From positions 14,398-78,397 of the forward strand of contig PAPM01000002.1 in assembly GCA_002708905.1 (NCBI GenBank): a stretch of DNA of 64,000 nucleotides, written 5' to 3'. This document shows positions 53,153 through 61,850 of the stretch, piece by piece. This stretch comes from Pseudomonadales bacterium (lineage in GTDB: Bacteria > Pseudomonadota > Gammaproteobacteria > Pseudomonadales > Ketobacteraceae). The notes below the pieces were generated by a model, which made no database searches, had not been told where the DNA came from, and saw only the letters and a list, made by a program, of their open reading frames with translations. The stretch's first letter is position 1. Every line of letters starts with the position of its first letter. The position numbers were made by a program, and so were the translations under genes.

Positions 53153-54537
53153 CAGCTGTGCTCCTGCTCCGCTTTTTCCGCCACCAGGCCGGTACTCTGT
53201 TCTTCCAGTATCGAGATAACGGCTTTACTGCGGGTACTGGCCAAGGCATGGAAAAACACAACCGGAATAGCAACGGATAAACCTAATACAGTGGTCACCA
53301 GTGCCTGGGAAATACCACCGGCCATCAGTTTTGGATCGCCGGTGCCGAACAACGTAATGGTTTGGAAGGTATTGATCATGCCGGTGACCGTGCCCAGCAG
53401 ACCCAACAGCGGAGCCACAACGGCGACGATCTTGATGATCGCCAAATGTTTTTCCAGTGGGCCACGCTCCCGTAAAATCGCTTCGCCCAGTTTCAGTTCC
53501 AGGGATTCCAGCGGCAGGCTTTTATGTTGTTCATAGGTCAGAATGATGCGGCCCAGCGGATTGTCGCGACGGGTTTCCTTCAGACGAATCTGATCGGACA
53601 CCTTACGGGTGACCACGATCAGGTACATGATGCGCTCCAGCGCCAGGATCGTACCAATTATACCCACAACAATAATGACGTAGCCGATAAAGCCACCCTG
53701 CTCCACCCGGTCTGCAAAATCCGGCGCATCCAGCAACATATTCAGCAAGGTACCCTGAGTGGGATCGATCGCCACGGCGTTAAAGCCTTCGCTACTTTGC
53801 GTGTAGTCTTCCACATAACTCAGCATGTAGCGCGGCGGCTGACGATTCAGATCGATGATCTTTCCGGTTTCCGGAATGAACTGCAGATAGCGGTTACCGG
53901 AGAGCAGGTTAAACGAACCCAGTCGCACCACATCGGCCTGTACCGGTTCACCGTCAGTGGTGATCACCTCCAGGTTCAGGTGTTTGATCTTGCCGGATTC
54001 CACCATCTCACGCTGCATTTGATACCAGAGCTGTTCGATGTTGTTGATATTGGGCAGACTGCGGCTGCCGCCCAGGCGGTCCGCAAGATCTTCCATCTCC
54101 AGGTTGCGCGATGGAAATTCCACAGAGGTGATGGATTGTTGCAACAGGTTGGAGGCTTCGGCGGTATCGCTCTGCAACTGAATGAACAGCTCTTTCAATG
54201 ACCCCATGCGTTTGTCCAGACGGCGGGTCAGCTCATCCAGTTGTTCCTTGTTTTCGGCGTAAGTGGTCTCTAACAGCTCGCTGCGTCGCTCCAGCTTTTT
54301 ACGCTCGCTAACTGTGTCATTAAGCATACCTTCCTGTTTGGATTTCTCTGCCAGGAAGCGTTGCTCCCGCTGTTTGTTTTCACGGGATTGTTCAATACGG
54401 CCCTGTTTCACCAGCTTCAGCAATTCATCCAGGGATTCTATTTCCTCCTTGGGCTGCCATACGGCATTGGCCGTCGGCATTATTGCCAGACACAGCAGCA
54501 TCACCAGCATTGCGGGAATTCGATTAAACCACATCAT
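53152..54537 (-). CDS. Long ExbB-like protein with periplasmic N-terminal domain (TtpC-type)
   Basis: 461 residues. A signal peptide (PAMLVMLLCLAIMPTANA) is followed by a long helical, coiled-coil-rich periplasmic domain (about 25-260; ENKQREQRFLAEKSKQEG) and a C-terminal MotA/TolQ/ExbB domain (about 270-450) with GYVIIVVGIIGTILALERIM and PLLGLLGTVTGMINTFQTI. This architecture is the TtpC protein of Vibrio TonB2 systems. The neighbours on both sides complete that cluster. It overlaps the DUF3450 gene by four bases. Confidence 0.9.
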   Translation of the reverse strand: MMWFNRIPAMLVMLLCLAIMPTANAVWQPKEEIESLDELLKLVKQGRIEQSRENKQREQRFLAEKSKQEGMLNDTVSERKKLERRSELLETTYAENKEQLDELTRRLDKRMGSLKELFIQLQSDTAEASNLLQQSITSVEFPSRNLEMEDLADRLGGSRSLPNINNIEQLWYQMQREMVESGKIKHLNLEVITTDGEPVQADVVRLGSFNLLSGNRYLQFIPETGKIIDLNRQPPRYMLSYVEDYTQSSEGFNAVAIDPTQGTLLNMLLDAPDFADRVEQGGFIGYVIIVVGIIGTILALERIMYLIVVTRKVSDQIRLKETRRDNPLGRIILTYEQHKSLPLESLELKLGEAILRERGPLEKHLAIIKIVAVVAPLLGLLGTVTGMINTFQTITLFGTGDPKLMAGGISQALVTTVLGLSVAIPVVFFHALASTRSKAVISILEEQSTGLVAEKAEQEHS

Positions 54538-55313
54538 GGGGCAGGCTCCGGTGCCGGCATGGGCAACGTCAACATTTCGGGTGCCGCCTGCTTCTTGGCT
54601 ACTTTTAATCCCAGGCGAATATCACGGGCATACAGGCTGCCCAGCTCTTGCCAGGATTTGGTTTCTTTATTCCAGGCGCCGCGTTCACTGCCGTCCAGGG
54701 TCTGGTACATCAAACCAATGCGGCCTACCCGTAGAAATTCCACTTCACTGGAACGTTCATCCCGGGTCAGGGTGCCACGATAGCTTTCGATGGTATTGCC
54801 ATACTCCATTTCCACTTTGTAGGCGTCCACCACCTGACGAAACTTTTCCGCAATGGTGACGTCGGCACGGGCCAGTGTGTGTTTCAGGAAGGCGATACGG
54901 CCAAAGCGCTCCTCCAACAGAAAGGGGGCGTCCAAGCGGATGAAGGTTTCCAGGGACAGCACCATGCGATCCAGCAACGGAGTAAGCTGCCGCTCAATAA
55001 TGGCGACATCCTCGATGGCTTTTTCCGTTTCCAGCATGCCCTGCTGCTGACGCCGGATCTGCTGGGTGAGTTGGGTGTTATAGGAGGTTAAATCCTCAAT
55101 GCGCTTGAGCTCCAGTTGAAAATCCTGGAACAACTGCTGAGTCTTGTCGGCGATCTTGTTGACCCGTTCCTGAGACTGCACGGCGGATTTGACGTTGGCC
55201 TGTTCCCCTTCAATGATGCGATCAACCTTGTCCGCCAGGGTAACCCCTGGCGTCATGATGCCCGTCAACGCGAAAAGGCAGGCCACCACCCATCGATTGC
55301 TTCGTATAAGCAT
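54534..55313 (-). CDS. DUF3450 periplasmic protein
   Basis: 259 residues with a signal peptide (cleavage near GVTLA) and a helical, coiled-coil mature part (VNKIADKTQQLFQDFQLELK, TQQIRRQQQGMLETEKAIED). The later segment GTLTRDERSSEVEFLRVGRI is the DUF3450 family block. It is the first gene of the TonB2-type operon and regularly occurs beside TtpC-like ExbB; a structural role with that periplasmic domain is likely but unproven. The operon promoter must lie in the 46-bp gap before it or within mvaB. Confidence 0.88.
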   Translation of the reverse strand: MLIRSNRWVVACLFALTGIMTPGVTLADKVDRIIEGEQANVKSAVQSQERVNKIADKTQQLFQDFQLELKRIEDLTSYNTQLTQQIRRQQQGMLETEKAIEDVAIIERQLTPLLDRMVLSLETFIRLDAPFLLEERFGRIAFLKHTLARADVTIAEKFRQVVDAYKVEMEYGNTIESYRGTLTRDERSSEVEFLRVGRIGLMYQTLDGSERGAWNKETKSWQELGSLYARDIRLGLKVAKKQAAPEMLTLPMPAPEPAP

Positions 55314-55359
55314 AATGTGTAGTTGGACCTTTCTCGTTATTACCCTGTTTTGGTTCTAT

Positions 55360-56304
55360 TTATATACAGGGGTTTTGTTTATTTTGTTCCCTGATTTCCT
55401 GGGATTTCATCCATTGCAGAATCCGTCCACCTAGCTGCTGACCGGTAGCCCGCTCAGCGGCCTCCACGGCAATGCGCAGCTTGGCAACGTCAATACCGGT
55501 ATCAAAACCGGCTTCTTCCAACATATAGACCAGATCTTCCGTGGCAACGTTCCCTGATGCCCCCGGTGCGAACGGGCAACCACCCAGACCGCCCACGGAG
55601 CTGTCGAAACGACGCACGCCCTGGGTGATGCCGGCCCACGCCATGGCCAAGGCCTGACCGCGGGTATCGTGCAGATGCAGGTTGAACCGGTCTGCGCCGA
55701 ATTGTTGCACAAGTGGGCCGAGAATATCATTGATCTGCTGCGGGTTTCCGGCACCTATGGTGTCGCCAATGGAGATTTCATCTGCCCCGAACTCGATCAT
55801 CTCAGCGGCCATGCGATGCACCACGTCCACCGGTGTTTTCCCATCGTAAGGACAGGACAACGCGCCGGACACATAACCGCGGATTTTCACCCCATCGGCT
55901 TTGGCCTGCTGGATCACTTCGCGGCAGACTTCAGTGGCCTGCTGCGTGGTCATATTAAGGTTGCGCAGATTGAACGTATCGGTGGAGGACACCACCACCG
56001 CCACAGAGTTTACGCCGTTTTCCCTGGCTCGCTGGTAGCCCTTCATATTAGGCACCAATGCGGAGATCTCGACATCATCCTTTAGACTGAATTGGGCCAG
56101 GCCGGCCAGCACCTCGGCAGCGTCAGCCATCTGGGGTACCGCTTTGGGGTGCACAAAGGCCACCGCTTCAAGGCAGGTAACGCCGGCGTCCAGCAGGGCT
56201 TTTGCCATCTCCAGTTTGGCGGCGGTGGAAACAGGGTTGGGCTGGTTCTGCAGGCCGTCGCGCAGGCCCACTTCATTTATAAAGATACGTTCGCGCATGG
56301 TCAT
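55360..56304 (-). CDS. mvaB: Hydroxymethylglutaryl-CoA lyase
   Basis: Splits 3-hydroxy-3-methylglutaryl-CoA into acetyl-CoA and acetoacetate, the last step of leucine breakdown. The 314-residue TIM-barrel protein has INEVGLRDGLQNQP with the catalytic metal Asp, FNLHLHDTRGQALAM with metal-binding His residues, and the lyase signature GGLGGCPFAPGASGNVATED with the active-site Cys. The CoA transferase gene lies upstream in the same direction with a 76-bp gap, so a shared catabolic route is likely; related lyases also act in isoprenoid breakdown. Confidence 0.93.
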   Translation of the reverse strand: MTMRERIFINEVGLRDGLQNQPNPVSTAAKLEMAKALLDAGVTCLEAVAFVHPKAVPQMADAAEVLAGLAQFSLKDDVEISALVPNMKGYQRARENGVNSVAVVVSSTDTFNLRNLNMTTQQATEVCREVIQQAKADGVKIRGYVSGALSCPYDGKTPVDVVHRMAAEMIEFGADEISIGDTIGAGNPQQINDILGPLVQQFGADRFNLHLHDTRGQALAMAWAGITQGVRRFDSSVGGLGGCPFAPGASGNVATEDLVYMLEEAGFDTGIDVAKLRIAVEAAERATGQQLGGRILQWMKSQEIREQNKQNPCI

Positions 56305-56380
56305 TGTTCTTCTGGTCCGTAATTATAATCGATAGAGGTGATCAACAGTGTCGATTATAAAGTAACTGACGATGCAGTCA

Positions 56381-57580
56381 TCAGCTGATCACCCCATTTT
56401 GACGTAATTCAGCGATTTGTGAATCACTCATTTGCAGTAACTCGTTAAGAACTGTGTCTGTATGCTGGCCCAATGCCGGAGGGGGAGTGAATACTTGCTC
56501 ACCACTTGCAGACAGTTTTACAGGGTTTCCAGGTTGTCGGACAATCTTACCATTTCCAAGAGGCACTTCAACCACCATGTCTCGCGCCACAATCTGGGTG
56601 TCATTCAGGGCATGCTCAAAATCATTCACCGGGGCGGCGGGAATGCGGTGTTCTTTCAATTGCTCCAACCAGTATTCGCAGGTTTCTTTCTCAATGTGTT
56701 CCTGCACCCGGGCGTTGATGAAATGGCGATGCTCCCAGCGTATGGGCTGCGTGGCGAATTTTGGGTCCATTAGCTCCGGGTCGTTGAACATCGCTGCCAG
56801 TTTGCCGAAGAAAGCGTCACCCATACAGGCCAGAATCAGGTAGCGGGTCTTGGTTTTAAAGGTGCCATAGGGCACGTGCACAAAGTGACTGTTGCCCACC
56901 GCCGGTGGTTGCACACCGCTCATCAGGTACATGGTGGCCATGTAGTTGAGCATGGACACCTGGCAATCCTGCATGGAGATATCCACATGCTGGCCTTCTC
57001 CGTTTTGATCCCGCTGGTTCAGTGCTGCCAGAATACCAATGGTGGCAAACAGGCCGCCCCCCAGATCGCCAATGGGAATCCCCGCCCGCAGGGGCGGCGC
57101 TCCTTCCTCCCCGGTGATGGACATGCCGCCCCCCATGCCCTGGGCCACCAGATCGAACGCTGCCCGGTTACGGTCGGGACCGGTCTCGCCGAAGCCGGTA
57201 ATGGAACAGGTGATGATGCGGGGGTTATGCTGCTTCAACACTTCGTAATCGATCCCCAGGCGCTTGGGTACCCCCTCGCCAAAGTTGTTGATCACCACAT
57301 CCGCTTTTTTCACCAATTCATAGAACAGGGCCAGTCCCTCCGGTTTTTTCAGGTCGATGGCCACACTCTTCTTATTGCGGGACAGGGTAAGAAAGTAAGC
57401 GCCTACACCGTCTATGGAATACATCTCATCGTTAGCCAGTAGTTTGCGTGTACCTTCCCCCTGGCCCGGCGGTTCCACCTTGATGCAGTTGGCACCCATA
57501 TCCGCCAGCAACTGGCTGGAATAGGGGCCGGACAACATGTGAGTCAGATCCAGAATCGTAATATGGGACAGCGCACTCAT
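56381..57580 (-). CDS. Family III (CaiB/BaiF) CoA transferase
   Basis: About 399 residues from the ATG at 57580 (frame open to 57625). Hallmarks: ITILDLTHMLSGPYSSQLLADMGANCIKVE split by the loop, NKKSVAIDLKKPEGLALF, ADVVINNFGEGVPKRLG and DLVAQGMGGGMSITGEEG; the catalytic Asp is in the D-M-Q-D-C segment (VDISMQDCQV). It moves CoA between acids, for example succinyl-CoA to a dicarboxylate. With the HMG-CoA lyase downstream, an HMG or similar acyl acid is a reasonable acceptor. A TTGTATGCAA half-conserved palindrome lies 25 bp upstream of the start. Confidence 0.9.
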   Translation of the reverse strand: MSALSHITILDLTHMLSGPYSSQLLADMGANCIKVEPPGQGEGTRKLLANDEMYSIDGVGAYFLTLSRNKKSVAIDLKKPEGLALFYELVKKADVVINNFGEGVPKRLGIDYEVLKQHNPRIITCSITGFGETGPDRNRAAFDLVAQGMGGGMSITGEEGAPPLRAGIPIGDLGGGLFATIGILAALNQRDQNGEGQHVDISMQDCQVSMLNYMATMYLMSGVQPPAVGNSHFVHVPYGTFKTKTRYLILACMGDAFFGKLAAMFNDPELMDPKFATQPIRWEHRHFINARVQEHIEKETCEYWLEQLKEHRIPAAPVNDFEHALNDTQIVARDMVVEVPLGNGKIVRQPGNPVKLSASGEQVFTPPPALGQHTDTVLNELLQMSDSQIAELRQNGVIS

Positions 57581-57604
57581 GGGCAAACCTTCTTTTTCAA
57601 TAAT

Positions 57605-57689
57605 TTGTATGCAATTGATACCCAATCGAGCCTTAACAGGGCCAAAAATAGTAGTTGAAACTGCTCGATCATTATGATTGTATACAATC
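57605..57689. promoter_or_regulatory. GntR-like operator pair in the divergent CoA transferase/VOC promoter region
   Basis: GATTGTATACAATC at 57676-57689 is a perfect 14-bp palindrome of the TTGTATACAA kind bound by FCD-type GntR regulators. A one-mismatch copy of the core, TTGTATGCAA, lies at 57605-57614. They sit between the divergent starts at 57580 and 57766, so one regulator could control both directions. No GntR gene is in the window. Confidence 0.6.
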
Positions 57690-57765
57690 TACAAACATGA
57701 CCCATAAGTCAATCACAAAATTCACGCCTCATTTTTGACAAGAAGAGACCGCAGAGAGAAGTGCC

Positions 57766-58434
57766 ATGAGCGAGCCAACTACTCAGGACAAGAACCAGGA
57801 CAATAAGGGCCAGCCAGAAAGCAGGCCAACCATCGCGCGCAAAGCCGTGCACAACATGCATCACACCGCCTTCCGCTGCCGTGATGCGGAACAAACCCGT
57901 TGGTTCTATGAAGATGTACTGGGCTTCAAACTGGCTGCCGCCATGGTGTTCGACGAAGAACCCGGTGCCTCCAAGAAGCGCGAATATATGCACCTGTTCT
58001 TCCAAACCACCGACGGCAACTTCATCGCCTTCTTTGATGTGCCCGACGACGTGGAAGAAAAAATGTTTATCGCCCGTCATGGCTTTGACCAGCACATTGC
58101 CTTTGAAGTAGAGAGCATGGAACAACTGAAAGCCTGGCGTCGTCACATCAACAAAATGGGTCGTCCCTGCTTTGGCCCCATCGACCATGGCTTTGTGCAC
58201 TCCATCTATATGTACGATCCCAATGGCGTACAGGTGGAACTCACCCTGAAAGACCAAAACTACGATGCCATTCTGGCGGAAGACAGTGCCAAGGCGCACG
58301 ATGTTTTGAAAGAGTGGACCGAGCGCACCCGACCTGAAAAATTGAAACGCCTGGACGCGGCCATGATCGACCAGCGCGGCATTGATATGAGCAAAGCGGA
58401 TTTCTCCAAAGTGAAAAAAGAGGGAGCACAATAA
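57766..58434 (+). CDS. VOC-superfamily protein, extradiol dioxygenase/glyoxalase-like
   Basis: 222 residues with a polar N-terminal extension of about 25. A single vicinal-oxygen-chelate module pair shows the usual metal triad: His in NMHHTAFRCRD, His in GFDQHIAFEVES and Glu in GVQVELTL. The Tyr in HSIYMYDPNG is also typical. Members cleave catechols or isomerise small substrates; which applies here is unknown. The stop overlaps the next start (TAATG), so it works with the alpha/beta hydrolase, a pairing seen in aromatic ring-cleavage routes. The C-terminal 50 residues are charged and outside the fold. Confidence 0.82.
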   Translation: MSEPTTQDKNQDNKGQPESRPTIARKAVHNMHHTAFRCRDAEQTRWFYEDVLGFKLAAAMVFDEEPGASKKREYMHLFFQTTDGNFIAFFDVPDDVEEKMFIARHGFDQHIAFEVESMEQLKAWRRHINKMGRPCFGPIDHGFVHSIYMYDPNGVQVELTLKDQNYDAILAEDSAKAHDVLKEWTERTRPEKLKRLDAAMIDQRGIDMSKADFSKVKKEGAQ

Positions 58435-59606
58435 TGACAACAAAGTACGAATACGATCGCATCCCTTACCTGTTGGCGTTTGCTGAACAATCCAAATTCA
58501 AGGATACCTATGGCGGCACGGCGGATATCGTCGCCCTGGAATCCTATTGGCTGAAACCCAAAGACAAACCCAGCGACACCGTTATTATTTTTATGCACCC
58601 CATCGGTGGTGGTGCTTACCTGCCCATGGTGTCTGCCCTGGCCAAAAAAGGCTGTCATGTTATTTATTGCAATAGCCGTTACCGCGGTACTGACAGCGCC
58701 CTGATCATGGAAAAGGTAGCCCTGGATATGGCGGCCTGCGTACGGGATGCGAAAGAGAAGAAAGGCTATAAGAAAGTCGTATTAGCCGGCTGGAGTGGCG
58801 GCGGTTCCCTCTCCCTGTTCTATCAAGCCCAGGCGGAAAACCCCACCATTACCGAAACCCCCGCCGGCGATCCGGTGGACTTGGTTGGCGCCAACCTGAT
58901 CCCCGCCGATGGTATGATGCTGCTGGCGGCCCACATCAGTCGCGCCGGCACCATGACCGAGTGGATGGACGCTTCCATCCTGGATGAAAACGATCCCACC
59001 AAGCGAGATCCCGAACTGGACCTGTACGATCCCAACAACCCCAACCAGCCACCTTACTCTGCTGAGTTTGTGGAAAAGTATCGCGCAGCCCAGATTGCCC
59101 GTAACCGCAAAATCACCGCCTGGGTAAAACAAAAGCTGGAAGATTTCCGCAAGGACGGCCTCACCACGGAAGAATTTGCTTTCGTGGTCCACGGCACCAT
59201 GGCCGACCCCCGTTGGCTTGACCCAACGCAAGACCCCAACGACCGCATGCCCGGTTGGTGTTACCTGGGTGATCCCAAAGTGGTGAACAACGGCCCTGTA
59301 GGCCTGGCGCGCTTCTGTACCCTGCGCGGTTGGATGTCGCAGTGGAGCTATGACGATTCCAATGCCAATGGTTTGACCTGTGCCGAGCAGATCACCGTGC
59401 CTACATTGGTGATTGGTAATACCGGCGATGATGCCTGTACGCCGAGCCATACCCACCGGCTGTACGAAGCCGTTGGGCATGATGATAAGGAAATCTACGA
59501 AGTGAAAGGTGCCAACGACTATTACTTCGGACAAAAAGATAAATTGGATGAAGCCACTGGTAAGTGTCTGGAGTGGTTGGTGAAGAAGGGCTTCATGGAA
59601 GCGTGA
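58434..59606 (+). CDS. Alpha/beta hydrolase
   Basis: A 390-residue hydrolase. The nucleophile elbow is VVLAGWSGGGSLSLFY (Ser in GWSGG), the oxyanion region is FMHPIGGGAYLPMVSALAKK, and the late strand TLVIGNTGDDACTPSHTHRLY gives the catalytic Asp region; a His follows in AVGHDDKEIYEV. It has a lid insertion (about 170-280). It is translated with the VOC gene through a one-base overlap. The substrate may be a ring-cleavage product or an ester; this is inference from the pairing. Confidence 0.85.
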   Translation: MTTKYEYDRIPYLLAFAEQSKFKDTYGGTADIVALESYWLKPKDKPSDTVIIFMHPIGGGAYLPMVSALAKKGCHVIYCNSRYRGTDSALIMEKVALDMAACVRDAKEKKGYKKVVLAGWSGGGSLSLFYQAQAENPTITETPAGDPVDLVGANLIPADGMMLLAAHISRAGTMTEWMDASILDENDPTKRDPELDLYDPNNPNQPPYSAEFVEKYRAAQIARNRKITAWVKQKLEDFRKDGLTTEEFAFVVHGTMADPRWLDPTQDPNDRMPGWCYLGDPKVVNNGPVGLARFCTLRGWMSQWSYDDSNANGLTCAEQITVPTLVIGNTGDDACTPSHTHRLYEAVGHDDKEIYEVKGANDYYFGQKDKLDEATGKCLEWLVKKGFMEA

Positions 59607-59641
59607 TTTAGGTTAATCATTTCGATATAGAGTTTAAAAGA

Positions 59642-59675
59642 AAAGCGGCTGACGGCGGGGACTGTCAGCCGCTTT
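59642..59675 (+). terminator. Intrinsic terminator after the VOC-hydrolase operon
   Basis: A perfect 12-bp inverted repeat (AAAGCGGCTGAC at 59642-59653, complement at 59664-59675) with a 10-nt loop, followed by CTCTTGT. It is 35 bp after the hydrolase stop, and can also serve the convergent gene ending at 59716. Confidence 0.8.
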
Positions 59676-59715
59676 CTCTTGTAAAGATGGTCTTAATGCA
59701 ATTTGAACTATGCCA

Positions 59716-60204
59716 TTATCGACATCCTGTGCAATCATGGTCATGAGGTACAGCACAGGTAACACTACCGTCCGGCTCACTGCTCAGGCCACCAGGGCAG
59801 GTTGATATCATCTCATCACACCGACCATGACAGTTAAAATAGGTCCACACAGTCGCACTGGAACTACTACGATCACTGGTAAAAGAGCCCCCGGCATTAA
59901 GACTAAGCTCAGCAGAAGTCGGTATGGAGCAAGTGATGCTGCCATCCGGCTCGGTGCTTAAACCGCCATGGAGCCCGTCACAGGCACTTGCATAACCGTT
60001 TGAGCACCAATTGGTATCTGGAGAATAGCAATTAATTGCTGTCTCACCGTCAGCTTCCTCCTTTGCAGGTTCGTCAGCGGAGTAGTTTGCACTGGGGTAG
60101 AAAACACTCCAGTTGAGCACGGTGTTTTGAGTTTCTGCCAGTGACACATTCAGCAAGAAGCTGGTTACTATGGTGAAAAGTACTCTAGTCCGGTTGGTTC
60201 TCAT
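59716..60204 (-). CDS. Cysteine-rich secreted protein with an internal repeat
   Basis: A 162-residue protein with a signal peptide (FTIVTSFLLNVSLA) and a GGAGG ribosome site. The mature part has about ten cysteines. A 15-residue unit occurs twice: GGLSTEPDGSITCSIP (about residues 79-94) and GGLSSEPDGSVTCAVP (about 139-154), each preceded by a cysteine, with a C-H-G-R-C-D segment between. The C-terminus ends HDHDCTGCR. No family is recognised. The pattern suggests disulfide-bonded or metal-binding repeats on the cell surface or in the periplasm. It is a lone gene with terminators on its 3' side. Confidence 0.7.
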   Translation of the reverse strand: MRTNRTRVLFTIVTSFLLNVSLAETQNTVLNWSVFYPSANYSADEPAKEEADGETAINCYSPDTNWCSNGYASACDGLHGGLSTEPDGSITCSIPTSAELSLNAGGSFTSDRSSSSATVWTYFNCHGRCDEMISTCPGGLSSEPDGSVTCAVPHDHDCTGCR

Positions 60205-60539
60205 GATGTGCCTCCTCCATTAGTCATCCCATGCATCCGCAACCCAACATTGAGTGTGTTCCTATTTCCAGTCGCTTATAAGTCACAATTGCACAAATAA
60301 GATGATACGTAATGCCATGTAGTTGAGAATTTAGAAGATCAGCTGGAATGAGCTTTAACAGGCAATAAGGGAAATTTGATGAGTGGACCGAATCCGAAGC
60401 AAAAGGATTAGTAATCCCAGTAATAAATTCCATATTGAGACAATGACAGTGTAGCCATTAGAATGTTGGGTTGATTTCAGGAACAGACTAATGGCGCGGC
60501 TATGGTGTCGCGTTCAATATGCAGAACAGGAAAATAATA
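60205..60539. other. 335-bp intergenic region between divergent secreted protein and MFS transporter
   Basis: Holds the promoters of the two divergent genes. A 69-residue minus-strand frame (60224-60433) has no ribosome site and no family features and overlaps the area where the secreted protein's promoter should be, so it is not called. Nothing else is recognised. Confidence 0.45.
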
Positions 60540-61811
60540 ATGACAACGACTCCATCGGTCCTCAATGAATGGCGAAATTACTGGCATCTCGCAATTGCCG
60601 CTGGGTTGGGTTATGCCACAGCCGTCTTATACGTATATTCCATGGGGCCTTTCATTGAGCCGATTCACCAGGAATTTGGCTGGTCCTATGGCTTCATCTC
60701 TTCCGGCATTACCATTGCAGCGGGCGTTGCCGCAGTCTGTGCAATTCCAGTGGGTATTGCCGTGGATAAGGTTGGTCCGCGTCTGGTGGGATTAATCGGT
60801 GTACCGATGATGGCGGCGGCGGTGGCCCTGTTGGGCACGGCAACCGGTACAGAATTAAACTGGTATATCCTGTGGTCCCTGGTTGCCCTGGCGACCTTGC
60901 CGGTGCAGGCGACGGTCTGGGCTGCAGCCGTCACCAGCCGCTTTAAAAAATCCCGTGGCCTGGCGTTGGCGGTAACCTTGTCGGGAGCCTCAGTGGGTGC
61001 CGCTATCTTCCCGGTATTGGCCACCTGGTTGATTGAATCCTATGGTTGGAAAATTGCGTACATGGGCATGAGCGGCATCTGGCTGATCATCGTTTTCCCA
61101 ATGTTGCTGCTGTTCTTCCGTGGCGCTACGGATGAGAAACGCAAACCGGAGGACACTGCTTCAGCGGAAGACAACAGCGAACCCGTGCTAACCGGTATTA
61201 CCTTACCGGAAAGCTTACGTTTGATGGCGTTTTACAAGCTGTTTTTCTCTGCGGGTTTCTTTGCGCTCACAGTAGTGGGTATCAATGTTCACTTCGTCCC
61301 GATCCTGCAAAGTCACGGTACGGAAAGATTGGCCGCCGCCGGAATTGCCGGCTTAATTGGCATCTTTTCCATTGTCGGTCGCTTCGGTACTGGTTTTCTG
61401 TTGGATAAATTCTCTGCCCACATAATTGGCGGGATCGCTTTTGTCATTCCCATTTCAGCCTGCGCCGTCCTCTTGATTGACGGTGGCAACCCACTCTATC
61501 AATCCATCGCCGCCTGCATCTTTGGCCTTACCCTGGGTGCGGAAGTGGACGTGGTTGCATTCCTGACAGCAAAATATTTCGGCTTAAAATATTATGGATC
61601 GGTCTACGGAGCGATGGTGATGTCGTTGGCCTTAGGGGTGGCACTTGGTCCGCTTAGTGCCGGCATTGCATTCGATACCTTTGGTACCTATGACCATTTT
61701 CTGATTCTGACGATGGTGCTGACGGGTATCAGTGCAATAGCGCTCTTTACCATGGGTGCGACCCCGGCAATGGATCAGGAAGGGGCGAAGCAACATGAGT
61801 TTGGCAGTTAA
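60540..61811 (+). CDS. Major facilitator superfamily transporter (monocarboxylate/oxalate-formate antiporter-like)
   Basis: 423 residues from the ATG at 60540 (AGGAAA eight bases before; frame open to 60519). Twelve hydrophobic segments are visible in two halves joined by a charged loop of about 30 residues (TDEKRKPEDTASAEDNSEP). The motif between helices 2 and 3 is GIAVDKVGPRLVG, the MFS A-motif; WSYGFISSGITIAAGVAAV resembles OFA/monocarboxylate porters. It should import or exchange an organic acid across the inner membrane. It is convergent with an AraC regulator. Confidence 0.88.
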   Translation: MTTTPSVLNEWRNYWHLAIAAGLGYATAVLYVYSMGPFIEPIHQEFGWSYGFISSGITIAAGVAAVCAIPVGIAVDKVGPRLVGLIGVPMMAAAVALLGTATGTELNWYILWSLVALATLPVQATVWAAAVTSRFKKSRGLALAVTLSGASVGAAIFPVLATWLIESYGWKIAYMGMSGIWLIIVFPMLLLFFRGATDEKRKPEDTASAEDNSEPVLTGITLPESLRLMAFYKLFFSAGFFALTVVGINVHFVPILQSHGTERLAAAGIAGLIGIFSIVGRFGTGFLLDKFSAHIIGGIAFVIPISACAVLLIDGGNPLYQSIAACIFGLTLGAEVDVVAFLTAKYFGLKYYGSVYGAMVMSLALGVALGPLSAGIAFDTFGTYDHFLILTMVLTGISAIALFTMGATPAMDQEGAKQHEFGS

Positions 61812-61850
61812 CAGGTTGTGAATTAATCCGGTATTGTTCTTTATGAGTTG

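Noticed and set aside
57709-58443. 244-residue minus-strand frame over the VOC gene
   Set aside because: Antisense shadow; the plus-strand product has a clear metal triad and operon context.
58782-59534. 250-residue minus-strand frame over the hydrolase gene
   Set aside because: Antisense shadow of a recognised alpha/beta hydrolase.
60224-60433. 69-residue minus-strand open frame
   Set aside because: No ribosome site, no recognisable family and it covers the expected promoter of the secreted protein gene.
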